Source of the DNA: JBHIFB01 sp046760905
Lineage (GTDB): Bacteria > Gemmatimonadota > CAZMKB01
Reading direction: 5' to 3'
Assembly: GCA_046760905.1 (NCBI GenBank)
Contig: JBHIFB010000026.1
Span: 1 to 29,251, forward strand
Length of the DNA: 29,251 nucleotides
Below, one piece after another: positions 1 to 6,861 of the stretch. Both the position numbers and the translations under genes were made by a program. Numbering within the stretch: position 1 is the first letter of the stretch; every line of letters starts with the position of its first letter. Below the pieces are notes generated by a model. That model was not told the DNA's origin and made no database searches. It saw nothing but the letters and a program-made list of their open reading frames with translations.

Positions 1-459
1 TTGTTTGGCGCTATGGAACCAATAGATAAAGCAAACTTACTTGGGGCATTCCTCGCCCATTCAATTTACACTATAGTCATTCTCATTTTTATTGCGCGCC
101 TAATTGGTAAGCCTCATCTCGGTCATTATCTTGGACTCTTTCTGATGATCACGGTAATACCTCTGGTCTATCTCATGATTATTGCACCTTCGCTAGAACG
201 TGCACCGCTCTATTATATCCAGATCAGTCTAATGTTGGTATATCTTGTCGTTGAACTATTACTCGACTACATTCTGAAAGTTGAATTCAGAAATGTTCGT
301 TGGATAGCGATCCTGTATGTTATGCTTTTCTTCGCAGGATCGGGGGGAATGATAGGAATTGCGTCTCAAGCTGGTAGTATCTGGTCAGTTTCAGCTGTTA
401 TTCTGTTCATCGTCATGGTCATTCTTGCATTTGTACAACGTGCAGTAGTGGGAATGTAG
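1..459 (+). CDS. small multi-pass membrane protein, unknown function (start uncertain, possibly partial)
   Basis: I do not recognise this protein. The frame is open from the first base of the window (TTG), so the true start may lie upstream; an ATG at position 13 is an alternative and would give 148 residues. No Shine-Dalgarno can be judged with so little upstream sequence. The product is very hydrophobic, with about four or five membrane segments separated by short loops (for example around residues 13-33, 42-62, 72-90, 101-122 and 128-148). No catalytic or binding motif stands out. It lies on the edge of a region with mobile-element remnants, and no neighbour suggests a role. Confidence 0.6.
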   Translation: MFGAMEPIDKANLLGAFLAHSIYTIVILIFIARLIGKPHLGHYLGLFLMITVIPLVYLMIIAPSLERAPLYYIQISLMLVYLVVELLLDYILKVEFRNVRWIAILYVMLFFAGSGGMIGIASQAGSIWSVSAVILFIVMVILAFVQRAVVGM

Positions 460-565
460 AAATTGTGGCAATGATTGTCTCAATTTCGAGAAATGAATCT
501 AATTTATTAGTATCTAGAGAAGTAGACCAGCTAAATACTGTCTGATAAGAAAAGTCAAGAGGAAA

Positions 566-934
566 ATGAAAATCTTGAATTCCACAGAAAAAGAGAAAAC
601 TCTCCAGCGTTGCCTGGAACAGTATGAGAAAGTGAAGTCACAGATCGAGCCCCTCGGCTTTGTGATGCAGGGTAGCGTCATCAAGCGCACGAAGCAGTGC
701 GGCCATCCGAACTGTCGGTGTCACCTTGGTCCACAATATGAGCATGGGCCCTACTACCAGTGGACCCGGAAGGTGAAGGCTAAGACCGTAACCAAGGTCC
801 TGACGCCACGAGAGGCTCGTCTCTACAAGGAATGCATTCGAAATGAGCGGCGACTGAGAAAACTTCTTGAGAAAATGTATCGGATCTCATCCCGAGCAGT
901 GCAATGTCTATCTGATGAAGTACGAAAACTCTGA
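566..934 (+). CDS. DUF6788-type small protein, often transposon-associated
   Basis: The 122-residue product has the signature of the DUF6788 family: a central CGHPNCRC motif (around residues 45-52) followed by HGPYYQWTRKVKAKTVTK, then a basic, helical C-terminus. As I recall the family, these are short proteins of unknown function with a possible metal-binding Cys/His cluster, often beside transposases. The start is supported by AAGAGGAAA directly before the ATG. Here it stands alone, about 370 bases upstream of an IS110 fragment, which fits cargo or debris of a mobile element. The reading frame is intact and ends in TGA. No biochemical function can be given. Confidence 0.7.
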   Translation: MKILNSTEKEKTLQRCLEQYEKVKSQIEPLGFVMQGSVIKRTKQCGHPNCRCHLGPQYEHGPYYQWTRKVKAKTVTKVLTPREARLYKECIRNERRLRKLLEKMYRISSRAVQCLSDEVRKL

Positions 935-1302
935 AGACCTCTATTCACGTTGATGAAACTGAAAAACTATTCTACTGGTCACAAACGGTGCTACCGGTTC
1001 GAAAATCTCTTGGGCAATGATGATGCAATGAACTGTTTTGCACCATGGATTTCTCAGATAAACCATCTTGACTGGTGAAAAACGATATGCTCGATTATAT
1101 TAAATGGTACGCTAACTACTTGAAAATATTGAGGTAATCTGAATTGAAAAATGCCGGAGAGACACTATTGGAAGTGCGGAATGTAAGTAATATATTTGAT
1201 TTATTAGTATTATTCGATAGATACTATGTTCATAGCGAGCCTCTGAGTGATGAGGTATACTCATCTAAGAACCTTTTACCTATTAAAAAAAGGAGACTCG
1301 CC
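935..1302. other. intergenic stretch without a recognisable gene
   Basis: About 370 bases between the DUF6788-type gene and the IS110 fragment. All frames are broken by stops. An open frame does run from 1144 into the IS110 fragment, but its first 53 codons resemble nothing I know and lack a Shine-Dalgarno. I see no tRNA, terminator or convincing promoter. It is probably the non-coding 5' region of the IS110 element plus older debris. Confidence 0.5.
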
Positions 1303-1422
1303 ATGAGGAGAGTTTACAACGTTCCAGAGATTTTAGCAAGTGGGAAAGAGGTGTATATAAGGATCGATGTGCACAAGGAGAGTTTTCACATGACAGCAAT
1401 TGCGGGTGGAGAGAAATTTTAA
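1303..1422 (+). pseudogene. truncated IS110-family transposase (N-terminal 39 codons only)
   Basis: From the ATG at 1303, preceded by AAAAAAAGGAG, the frame encodes a short leader and then VYIRIDVHKESFHMTAIAGG. This matches the start of IS110/IS1111 transposases, where the first catalytic Asp sits in a (G)IDVHK motif of the RuvC-like DEDD domain. A full enzyme has roughly 300-400 residues; here the frame stops after 39, so only the first fragment of the catalytic domain remains and it cannot be active. The fragment ends where the oppositely oriented TPR gene ends (the two stop codons share bases 1420-1421), so the deletion junction lies at or near 1420. Confidence 0.7.
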
Positions 1423-2639
1423 GACACCCTGATCTTCTTACAGGTTACCTCTGCCTCTCTCGCTTTCGCTCTGAGTCCCATTTTACTGTAAAGTGATTTC
1501 AATCTCTCCAGATCTCTCGCAGCGTGTGATATGTCACCATCCCTGAGCATCAACTGGACTCTGGCCTCCAACACTCTCGCCAGAGCGTAGCTACCATTCA
1601 GCTGCTTCGCTCTCGCGATACATTCTTCCATGAGCCGGAAAGCCCCCTCCCTGTCACCACTCGCGTGAAAAATCAAAAAAAGGAGGCTTTTCGCTTCTAA
1701 CTGGGAAAACGGGTCCCCCAGATTGACCGCCTTATCAAGGGCTTCATTACCCATCGAGAGGGCACTCTCGTATTCACTCACCTGTATCATCATCTCGACA
1801 CGTCCGAGGAGGTTCATCACAGTGAGTTCCTCCCAGCAGAGGGCATCCGCAAGCTCCTGGCTCAAGTGGAAGTAACTTCCTGCAGGATCGAGCTGTCCCG
1901 CTTCAAGATGAACTGCTGCGATGTTATGGAGGCAGCGTGCGAGACCCTTATCGTGTCCAAGTGATTTATATATGACCTGAGCCGATTTGAACGATGAAAG
2001 CGCCCTTCCGTAGCTTCCATTAGCACCGTATAGTGCACCCATGTCATTCAGCATGTGTGCGGTCCACCATTTTTCCCCGATCCTCTCGGAGAGCTGAAGG
2101 GCCTTTCTCCAGCATCCACGAGCCTCCCCGTGTCTTCCTTCATCGAAATGAAGGGCTCCCATACCACCTAGGACCCTCATAACATTCAGGTGATCCTTGC
2201 GATCCTGGGCCTCGCTGAAAGCGGATTTGTAAAGACGCCTGGCTTCTTTCACCACGCCTTTTTTCGCCAGAATGTGACCGAGGCTTATTACCGAATCCAG
2301 ATAGATTCCTCTGTAACCTTCCTGTCCGGATCGATCAATTGCAAGCCTGTACCATTCTTGTGCATCATTCCAATTCCCTATCGTTTCAAAATACTTCCCC
2401 ATCGCGAGAAAGAACCATGGTATACCTTCGAATCTGCCTTTTGGAAGCTCATCCCTAGCCCAGGCGAGAAGGGAGGAGGGACTCATGTGCGGGGAAAGTT
2501 GCTTTTTTTCCATACTGGCCATCAGATCCACAACGACACGATCTCGCCGACGCCCGGTTGCCCTGATCGACTCATCGAACAGATATCCTGAAATCCGGAC
2601 CCTATTTTTATCCAGATTACCCTTACTCCCCTTTGCCAT
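1419..2639 (-). CDS. TPR-repeat protein downstream of the riboswitch-controlled lipoprotein
   Basis: The product (406 residues from the ATG at 2639; an in-frame TTG at 2669 would add 10) is almost entirely helical tetratricopeptide repeats. After a basic N-terminal segment of about 60 residues come roughly seven 34-40-residue units with the usual spacing of small and aromatic residues, such as LGGMGALHFDEGRHGEARGC and LNDMGALYGANGSYGRALSS. TPR arrays are protein-binding scaffolds. No signal peptide or membrane segment is seen, so it is probably cytoplasmic. It begins about 40 bases after the lipoprotein gene and should share its mRNA, placing it under the c-di-GMP riboswitch. Its 3' end abuts a truncated IS110 element, so the last few residues may derive from a junction. 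Partner unknown. Confidence 0.85.
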   Translation of the reverse strand: MAKGSKGNLDKNRVRISGYLFDESIRATGRRRDRVVVDLMASMEKKQLSPHMSPSSLLAWARDELPKGRFEGIPWFFLAMGKYFETIGNWNDAQEWYRLAIDRSGQEGYRGIYLDSVISLGHILAKKGVVKEARRLYKSAFSEAQDRKDHLNVMRVLGGMGALHFDEGRHGEARGCWRKALQLSERIGEKWWTAHMLNDMGALYGANGSYGRALSSFKSAQVIYKSLGHDKGLARCLHNIAAVHLEAGQLDPAGSYFHLSQELADALCWEELTVMNLLGRVEMMIQVSEYESALSMGNEALDKAVNLGDPFSQLEAKSLLFLIFHASGDREGAFRLMEECIARAKQLNGSYALARVLEARVQLMLRDGDISHAARDLERLKSLYSKMGLRAKAREAEVTCKKIRVS

Positions 2640-2680
2640 TTGTCTCAAGCCCCAAATGTTTCTGTACAATCAGAAGATCA

Positions 2681-3217
2681 CTACTCTCTCGACAGGGCGT
2701 ACCTCGAAAACTTCTTGATGCTCACCTTCATGTTGCTTCCCTCTGGATCAAACTTCCCGGGAAGCTTTCTCCACCCATTTCTGGTCTCCATGTATACAGA
2801 GATGCTGTCATCATCTGTTCCAACATCCCGGCTCTCCACATGGATTGAAAGTGTGCCCTTCTTGAACTTCACTCTATCCTTTGAGCTCAGCTCAACGACG
2901 TAGAAGTTCGGATCTTCAATAGTGACTGTTATGGTCACTTCCTGCGTTACCGCGCCGGGCCTGACCACAAAGGTGGCAAAACCCACCTCTCCGCTTCCAC
3001 CCTCCCGGGGTGTCACCGTGAAGCTCACCTGGATCGGATCGTCCCCTGCTAGAACGGGAGCGGGTGATGTTCTCGGCAGAAATGTTATATGATCAAGAAG
3101 ATCATTATCCTGCGGTGCCAGGGGAAGGTTGCCGTCTTTGGCGCAACCGGCGAGGATTCCAAGGAGGACCATGAGCGTGATCGCGAAAGCGCGGGTTATT
3201 CTTTTCTTGCCTTTCAT
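2681..3217 (-). CDS. lipoprotein with a ZU5-like beta-sandwich region, first gene of a c-di-GMP riboswitch operon
   Basis: The 178-residue product starts with a basic n-region, a hydrophobic helix and the lipobox LAGC with Cys25, a lipoprotein signal peptide. The mature part is rich in beta strands; residues about 80-178 (FVVRPGAVTQEVTITVTIED and the closing SIKKFSRYALSRE) recall ZU5-type surface domains, a weak resemblance rather than an assignment. GGAGG lies seven bases before the ATG. The leader carries a c-di-GMP-I riboswitch and terminator, and a sigma-54-type promoter lies further upstream. c-di-GMP-controlled lipoproteins are often adhesion, matrix or envelope parts, so an envelope role in the sessile state is a reasonable inference. 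The exact function is unknown. Confidence 0.85.
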   Translation of the reverse strand: MKGKKRITRAFAITLMVLLGILAGCAKDGNLPLAPQDNDLLDHITFLPRTSPAPVLAGDDPIQVSFTVTPREGGSGEVGFATFVVRPGAVTQEVTITVTIEDPNFYVVELSSKDRVKFKKGTLSIHVESRDVGTDDDSISVYMETRNGWRKLPGKFDPEGSNMKVSIKKFSRYALSRE

Positions 3218-3261
3218 CGCAAGCCTCCTTACCTAAACTTCCACCTTCGGTACCGAAGATG

Positions 3262-3303
3262 AAAAAAAAGGCTGCCAAAGGAAACGATATTCCATTGGCA
3301 GCC
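3262..3303 (-). terminator. rho-independent terminator, expression platform of the riboswitch
   Basis: Read on the minus strand, GGCTGCCAATGGAA (3303-3290) pairs with TTCCTTTGGCAGCC (3283-3270) with one mismatch, and eight T follow (3269-3262). This is an intrinsic terminator 45 bases before the lipoprotein start codon. Its 5' arm contains the 3' strand of the aptamer P1 helix (CAATGGA), so the terminator and the ligand-bound aptamer exclude each other. Confidence 0.9.
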
Positions 3304-3386
3304 CGACTGACTTAGTCCCGGTAAGAGGACCTTAGTCTCGCAGCTTTGCGTCCTCAGGTTTCCCTGAGTTTGCCATGAGCAATGGA
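3291..3386 (-). promoter_or_regulatory. cyclic di-GMP-I (GEMM-I) riboswitch aptamer
   Basis: On the minus strand the GEMM-I core appears in order: P1 strand TCCATTG, GGCAAAC, a perfect TCAGG-GAAA-CCTGA hairpin with a GNRA loop, GGACGCAAAGC, a second arm with a CTAAG receptor-like element, GTCGGGCTGCC, and the closing P1 strand CAATGGA. By alignment from memory to the Vibrio Vc2 aptamer, the bases corresponding to G20 (position 3373) and C92 (position 3298) are G and C. That favours c-di-GMP over cGAMP, whose variants carry A at position 20. P1 competes with the terminator 5' arm, so ligand binding should allow read-through into the lipoprotein-TPR operon (an ON switch). Confidence 0.92.
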
Positions 3387-3407
3387 CCAACAGCGTATAT
3401 CTTTTAA

Positions 3408-3423
3408 GCAAGCAGTATGCCAG
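3408..3423 (-). promoter_or_regulatory. sigma-54 (RpoN) type promoter for the riboswitch operon
   Basis: Minus strand CTGGCATACTGCTTGCTT matches the -24/-12 consensus YTGGCACG-N4-TTGCW, with GG and GC exactly spaced (GG at 3421-3420, GC at 3409-3408) and two mismatches in the CACG part. Transcription would start near 3396, about ten bases before the first base of the aptamer P1 helix, which is where a riboswitch leader should start. No enhancer-binding regulator is encoded nearby. Confidence 0.65.
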
Positions 3424-3566
3424 TATGGGGAAGGCTCGATGCATTGGCGTAATTCCGTGGTATCACAAGTGTTAACAAATCAGGCTCACAGTGAGAGTGT
3501 GTATTTTAAAGTGACGACTCAGCCTGTTACAATGAATTAATGTGTGAGCCACCCTGATTCGACAGG

Positions 3567-3710
3567 TTATGAAGGATAAAAATGGGCGTAATTTCGGGAA
3601 AGAACTTCAACCAGCCGCTGTGAAAATGTATATTACCATGCTATGACAAGATTGCGGAGGAAGTTAAATCCAGTGGGAGTGGACTGATTAAAATGAAGCA
3701 GGAATTCTAG
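3567..3710 (+). pseudogene. decayed IS3-like OrfA transposase fragment (helix-turn-helix part)
   Basis: Two adjoining frames read like the N-terminal HTH of an IS3-type OrfA. The first begins at ATG 3567 and contains FGKELQPAAVKMYITML before a TGA. The next frame continues YDKIAEEVKSSGSGLIKMKQEF and ends in TAG at 3708-3710. Together they mimic the usual order (basic start, AVKMY, a helix with IAEEV, then a recognition helix ending in a K..EF-like tail). The frameshift and lack of downstream sequence mean it is dead. The resemblance is from memory and is weak. Confidence 0.35.
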
Positions 3711-3740
3711 CCATAACCGAGTACAAAATATAGCATTATA

Positions 3741-3769
3741 TTGACATATCACAGCAAATATTGTATAAT
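3741..3769 (+). promoter_or_regulatory. sigma-70 promoter for the ParA-type operon
   Basis: TTGACA (3741-3746), 17 bases, TATAAT (3764-3769): both hexamers are perfect with ideal spacing. Transcription would start near 3776, leaving an untranslated leader of about 200 bases before the ATG at 3974. I found no clear RNA structure in that leader. The rest of the 3424-3973 spacer holds only the decayed transposase fragment. Confidence 0.8.
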
Positions 3770-3973
3770 ATTATGGGAGAGAATATATAAAACATTATCT
3801 CCATAGTCATTAGTCCTATATCAAGACACCTTTTCTCGGCAAGGTTAAAGTGTTACTTCCGTTTAAGAACCGATCCCATTTCACTCAGCATAGTCTCTCA
3901 ATCAAAACCGATTCATCCAAGAAGGAGTTTGAGAAAAATACCCACCTCACGATCTTCTTGCCAGGGGGGAAAA

Positions 3974-5053
3974 ATGAAAATCATAGCGATCGCTAACCAG
4001 AAAGGAGGTTGCGGCAAGACAACTACAGCCGTAAATCTCTCCTCAGCTCTCTCCTACAAAGGGAGAAAAGTCCTTCTCATCGATCTCGATCCGCAATCGC
4101 ATGCGGGCTTGAGTTTCGGCATCGACGTGGAGGGCCTCGAGTACTCGATCTATCATGTGCTGAAGGAGCCACCAGGTCAGGGCATGAGGATCGACGATAT
4201 CCTGATAATGATCAGGGAAAATCTCTTCCTCGCCCCGTCGACGGTCCTGCTCTGTGCGATAGAACAGGAACTCTCGGGGCTGCCCGGTAGGGAATTCAGG
4301 CTCACCGAACAGATCGGGACCTTGCGGCAGACATTCGATTATGCGATAATCGATTGCCCACCTTCCATCGGGCTCCTCACCTTCAATGCCCTTACAGCCA
4401 GTCACGAGGTGATTATACCTATCGAGGCGAGCATTTACAGCATTCATGGAGTTAGGCGGCTACTTGATGAAATAGAACTTGTGGAAAGAAACAGGAATCG
4501 TCCTCTTTTCTACACGATAGTCGAGACCATGTATGATCACCGGATGAAGTACTCGAGGAGTGTCTACAAACAACTGCAGGAACAGTTCAGGGAAAAATTC
4601 TTCCCGATCCCCATACACCATACCGTGAAGGTGAGGGAAGCAGCGATGAAAGGAATACCTCTTCACGAGTTTGCTCCAGACTGTACTGCTTTCATCGATT
4701 ACATGGAAATGGCCGATTCGGTGATTGTGCGAGAAGGGGCCCTCGTTGCCGAAGCACTGGATGCAGCTGAAACCAGCTCCCTCGCACCCACGCTCATGGA
4801 GGAGGGTATGAAATTTTCAATCTACGCTCCTCACGCCAAATCCGTACAGCTTGTCGGAGATTTCAATGTATGGAATCCTGACGAAGGCTACATGTCTGAG
4901 GACGAGAGGGGTGTTTGGAGCATTACGCTTCCACTGACTCCAGGGAAATACAATTACAAGTTCATAATTGATGGTGATTGGGTTACAGACCCGAACAATC
5001 CCAGTTCTGAAAAAGACGAAAAGGGTAACGTCAACTCCATAGTAAGAATCTAA
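3974..5053 (+). CDS. ParA/Soj-type ATPase fused to a C-terminal CBM48/AMPK-type glycogen-binding domain
   Basis: The ATG at 3974 follows GGGGGGA and gives 359 residues; an in-frame TTG at 3929 has its Shine-Dalgarno only one base away and is less likely. Residues 1-255 are a ParA/Soj ATPase: deviant Walker A KGGCGKTT (residues 10-17, catalytic Lys15), the LLIDLDPQ segment with switch Asp, and Walker B-like YAIIDCPPSIG. Such ATPases dimerise on ATP and position plasmids, chromosomes or protein complexes. A linker leads to residues about 278-359, which read as an early-set/CBM48 domain (FSIYAPHAKSVQLVGDFNVW, then PGKYNYKFIIDGDWVTDPNN), the type found in AMPK-beta and glycogen enzymes. The fusion suggests positioning by, or on, a polysaccharide or a protein with such a fold. 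The next gene overlaps by one base. Confidence 0.9.
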   Translation: MKIIAIANQKGGCGKTTTAVNLSSALSYKGRKVLLIDLDPQSHAGLSFGIDVEGLEYSIYHVLKEPPGQGMRIDDILIMIRENLFLAPSTVLLCAIEQELSGLPGREFRLTEQIGTLRQTFDYAIIDCPPSIGLLTFNALTASHEVIIPIEASIYSIHGVRRLLDEIELVERNRNRPLFYTIVETMYDHRMKYSRSVYKQLQEQFREKFFPIPIHHTVKVREAAMKGIPLHEFAPDCTAFIDYMEMADSVIVREGALVAEALDAAETSSLAPTLMEEGMKFSIYAPHAKSVQLVGDFNVWNPDEGYMSEDERGVWSITLPLTPGKYNYKFIIDGDWVTDPNNPSSEKDEKGNVNSIVRI

Positions 5054-5946
5054 TGGAAGAATCCGACCGGAAAGAGATCAAGATTGATGATGTGGGCCAT
5101 CTCTTTCTTTCTGGACAAGAGCGGCCAAACAGCTATCCGGAGGGAGAAGCGGGACGTGAGAAGAAGGATTCTTCCGGCCCGGGAACTTGCTTAGTTGCGA
5201 TCTCCGCCGCAAGGTCTGACATTTCCCGCCCGATCTTCACCGTTAATCTCGCCGTGGAACTCGCCCGGATCGGGCGCAAACCAGCCATCGTCCCGCAGAT
5301 CTCGATCGCACCTAACGCACTCACGCTCCTCGGGCTGAACGGGCTCGAAGCCTCGACGAAAGGAGATGGGATAGAAGTTCTGGAAGGACCCTTCGGTATA
5401 GTGCTCATGCTCCTTAAGGACAAGCCGACCGTGCCCTTCAGACACTTGAAATCCAAAACACTCTCCTATTTGGAGGAGGCATCACGTAATTCGCAGTTTT
5501 TGCTTCTCGAACTCCCGGATAATATCACCGAAAATGACGCTCCTCTATTAAGGATCTCGGATGAGGTGATACTACTGGTGCCGCCCTCCCCCGATACCAT
5601 GACGGGAGCATTCAGGCAGTTGATTAGCATAGTCGAGATCGACCGGGATCTCCCTGTCTGGATTGTGGCCAGCGACGTGGATGCTGTGGGCGATGGAGAG
5701 AAGATCTTCAGGGAGATGGAAGACCTGGCTGCAGAATTTCTCGGCAAGAAGCTCGAGTATCTTGGCCATGTTTATAAAGACTCTTCCTATTTTCTAACTT
5801 GCATCGATGAGCCTTCGGCAATGCTAAGAGGGCGATTCTCGAGGGTGCGTAGATGCATGTATGATATAGTAGAGCTCCTGTGCATTATGGATGACATCAC
5901 CCTCAAAACATCCGGACCAAGACCGATCATCTCGAAGAGGCTTTAG
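5053..5946 (+). CDS. ParA/MinD-like protein lacking a P-loop (probable pseudo-ATPase partner)
   Basis: The ATG overlaps the stop of the preceding ParA-type gene (TAATG), so the two are translationally coupled. The 297-residue product keeps the MinD/ParA fold pattern after a charged N-terminal region of about 45 residues: a first strand LVAISAARSD, then FTVNLAVELARIGRKPAIVP matching the helix after Walker A, then FLLLELPDNITENDAPLLRI and EVILLVPPSPDTMTGAFRQL at the Walker B and later strand positions. The glycine-lysine P-loop itself is replaced by SAARSDISRP, with no Lys, so ATP hydrolysis is unlikely. It probably forms a heteromeric partner or regulator of the active ATPase. A divergent FlhG-like role cannot be excluded, but no flagellar genes are in view. 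Confidence 0.7.
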   Translation: MEESDRKEIKIDDVGHLFLSGQERPNSYPEGEAGREKKDSSGPGTCLVAISAARSDISRPIFTVNLAVELARIGRKPAIVPQISIAPNALTLLGLNGLEASTKGDGIEVLEGPFGIVLMLLKDKPTVPFRHLKSKTLSYLEEASRNSQFLLLELPDNITENDAPLLRISDEVILLVPPSPDTMTGAFRQLISIVEIDRDLPVWIVASDVDAVGDGEKIFREMEDLAAEFLGKKLEYLGHVYKDSSYFLTCIDEPSAMLRGRFSRVRRCMYDIVELLCIMDDITLKTSGPRPIISKRL

Positions 5947-5959
5947 ATAAGGTGGGCAG

Positions 5960-6841
5960 TTATTCCAGCTCCTCCACCTGTATCCCTTCCGCCGTAAACC
6001 TTGTGCTCAACATCTGATAATCGAATCTCTCGTTGAATACCTTCAGGCATCCGGCTCTTTCCCTTTCACTGGCGAAAGGTGCGAAAATCGCTGAACCAGT
6101 ACCGGTTAGGAGGGCAAACTTACCGCCATACTGCAAGAAGGTGTCCTTTATCTCGAGAAAAGATGGATGCCCCCTCCCGATCACTCCCTCGAAGTCGTTT
6201 ACTACTAAATCCTTGAGTGTATCAAGGGAATAAAAATCGGCCGGCTCGTAGCGAAACGCGTCAAATTTTCTCTCCCGTTCCTCTTCATCCAGACGCTGGT
6301 ATGCAAACCCGGTATCACCCCGAAATCCAGGCAGGCATATCAGTACCGGCCAGGCAGGAAGCGGGCTCAACGTAATGAGCCGATCGCCCCTGGCCCACCC
6401 GATTGCGGTACCACCTTTCAGGAGAAACGGTACATCGCACCCGAGAGAACCGGCGAGACAAACCAACTCGGCTTCATTTAGCTTTTCCTCGAAGAGCACA
6501 TTCATGCCAAGCAAAACAGCGGCCGCGTCTGCACTCCCTCCACCCAGTCCAGCGCTAACCGGGATCCTTTTATCAAGCTGAATGTGAACCTTCTCATCCA
6601 ACCTGACGGCCTCGAGATACCTATGAGCAGCTCTGAGTGCCAGATTCAGACCCCCCTCCGGCGTTTCGATGCCGCTGGTTGCAAGGGTGAGGGAATCACT
6701 TCCTCTCCGTATCTCTATCCGGTCTCTCAGATCCACACTCTGGTAGAGGGTCTCTACATGGTGATATCCATTGATCTCCCCGGTAAGAACCCGTAGAAAT
6801 ATGTTAACCTTTCCGGCTGCGGTAATAACTATCCTCTCCAT
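5960..6841 (-). CDS. ispE: 4-diphosphocytidyl-2-C-methyl-D-erythritol kinase
   Basis: IspE phosphorylates the 2-hydroxyl of CDP-methylerythritol with ATP, the fourth step of the MEP route to isoprenoid precursors; it is cytoplasmic. The 293-residue product is a GHMP kinase of normal length. It has Lys11 in AAGKVNIFL, the glycine-rich ATP loop PVSAGLGGGSADAAA (about 94-108), catalytic Asp136 in LGCDVPFLL, and the C-terminal GHMP motif LLTGTGSAIFAPF. GGAGGGGAA lies just before the ATG. It starts 20 bases after the upstream flippase-like gene and is probably co-transcribed with it. It converges on the ParA-like gene with a 13-base gap. Confidence 0.96.
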   Translation of the reverse strand: MERIVITAAGKVNIFLRVLTGEINGYHHVETLYQSVDLRDRIEIRRGSDSLTLATSGIETPEGGLNLALRAAHRYLEAVRLDEKVHIQLDKRIPVSAGLGGGSADAAAVLLGMNVLFEEKLNEAELVCLAGSLGCDVPFLLKGGTAIGWARGDRLITLSPLPAWPVLICLPGFRGDTGFAYQRLDEEERERKFDAFRYEPADFYSLDTLKDLVVNDFEGVIGRGHPSFLEIKDTFLQYGGKFALLTGTGSAIFAPFASERERAGCLKVFNERFDYQMLSTRFTAEGIQVEELE

Positions 6842-6861
6842 ACGTTCCCCTCCGTGGTTAT

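Noticed and set aside
980..1010. tRNA-like T-loop string CGGTTCGAAA
   Set aside because: No acceptor, D-arm or anticodon arm can be built around it, so it is not a tRNA.
4043..4447. Minus-strand open frame of 134 codons
   Set aside because: Antisense to the ParA ATPase domain; product resembles no family.
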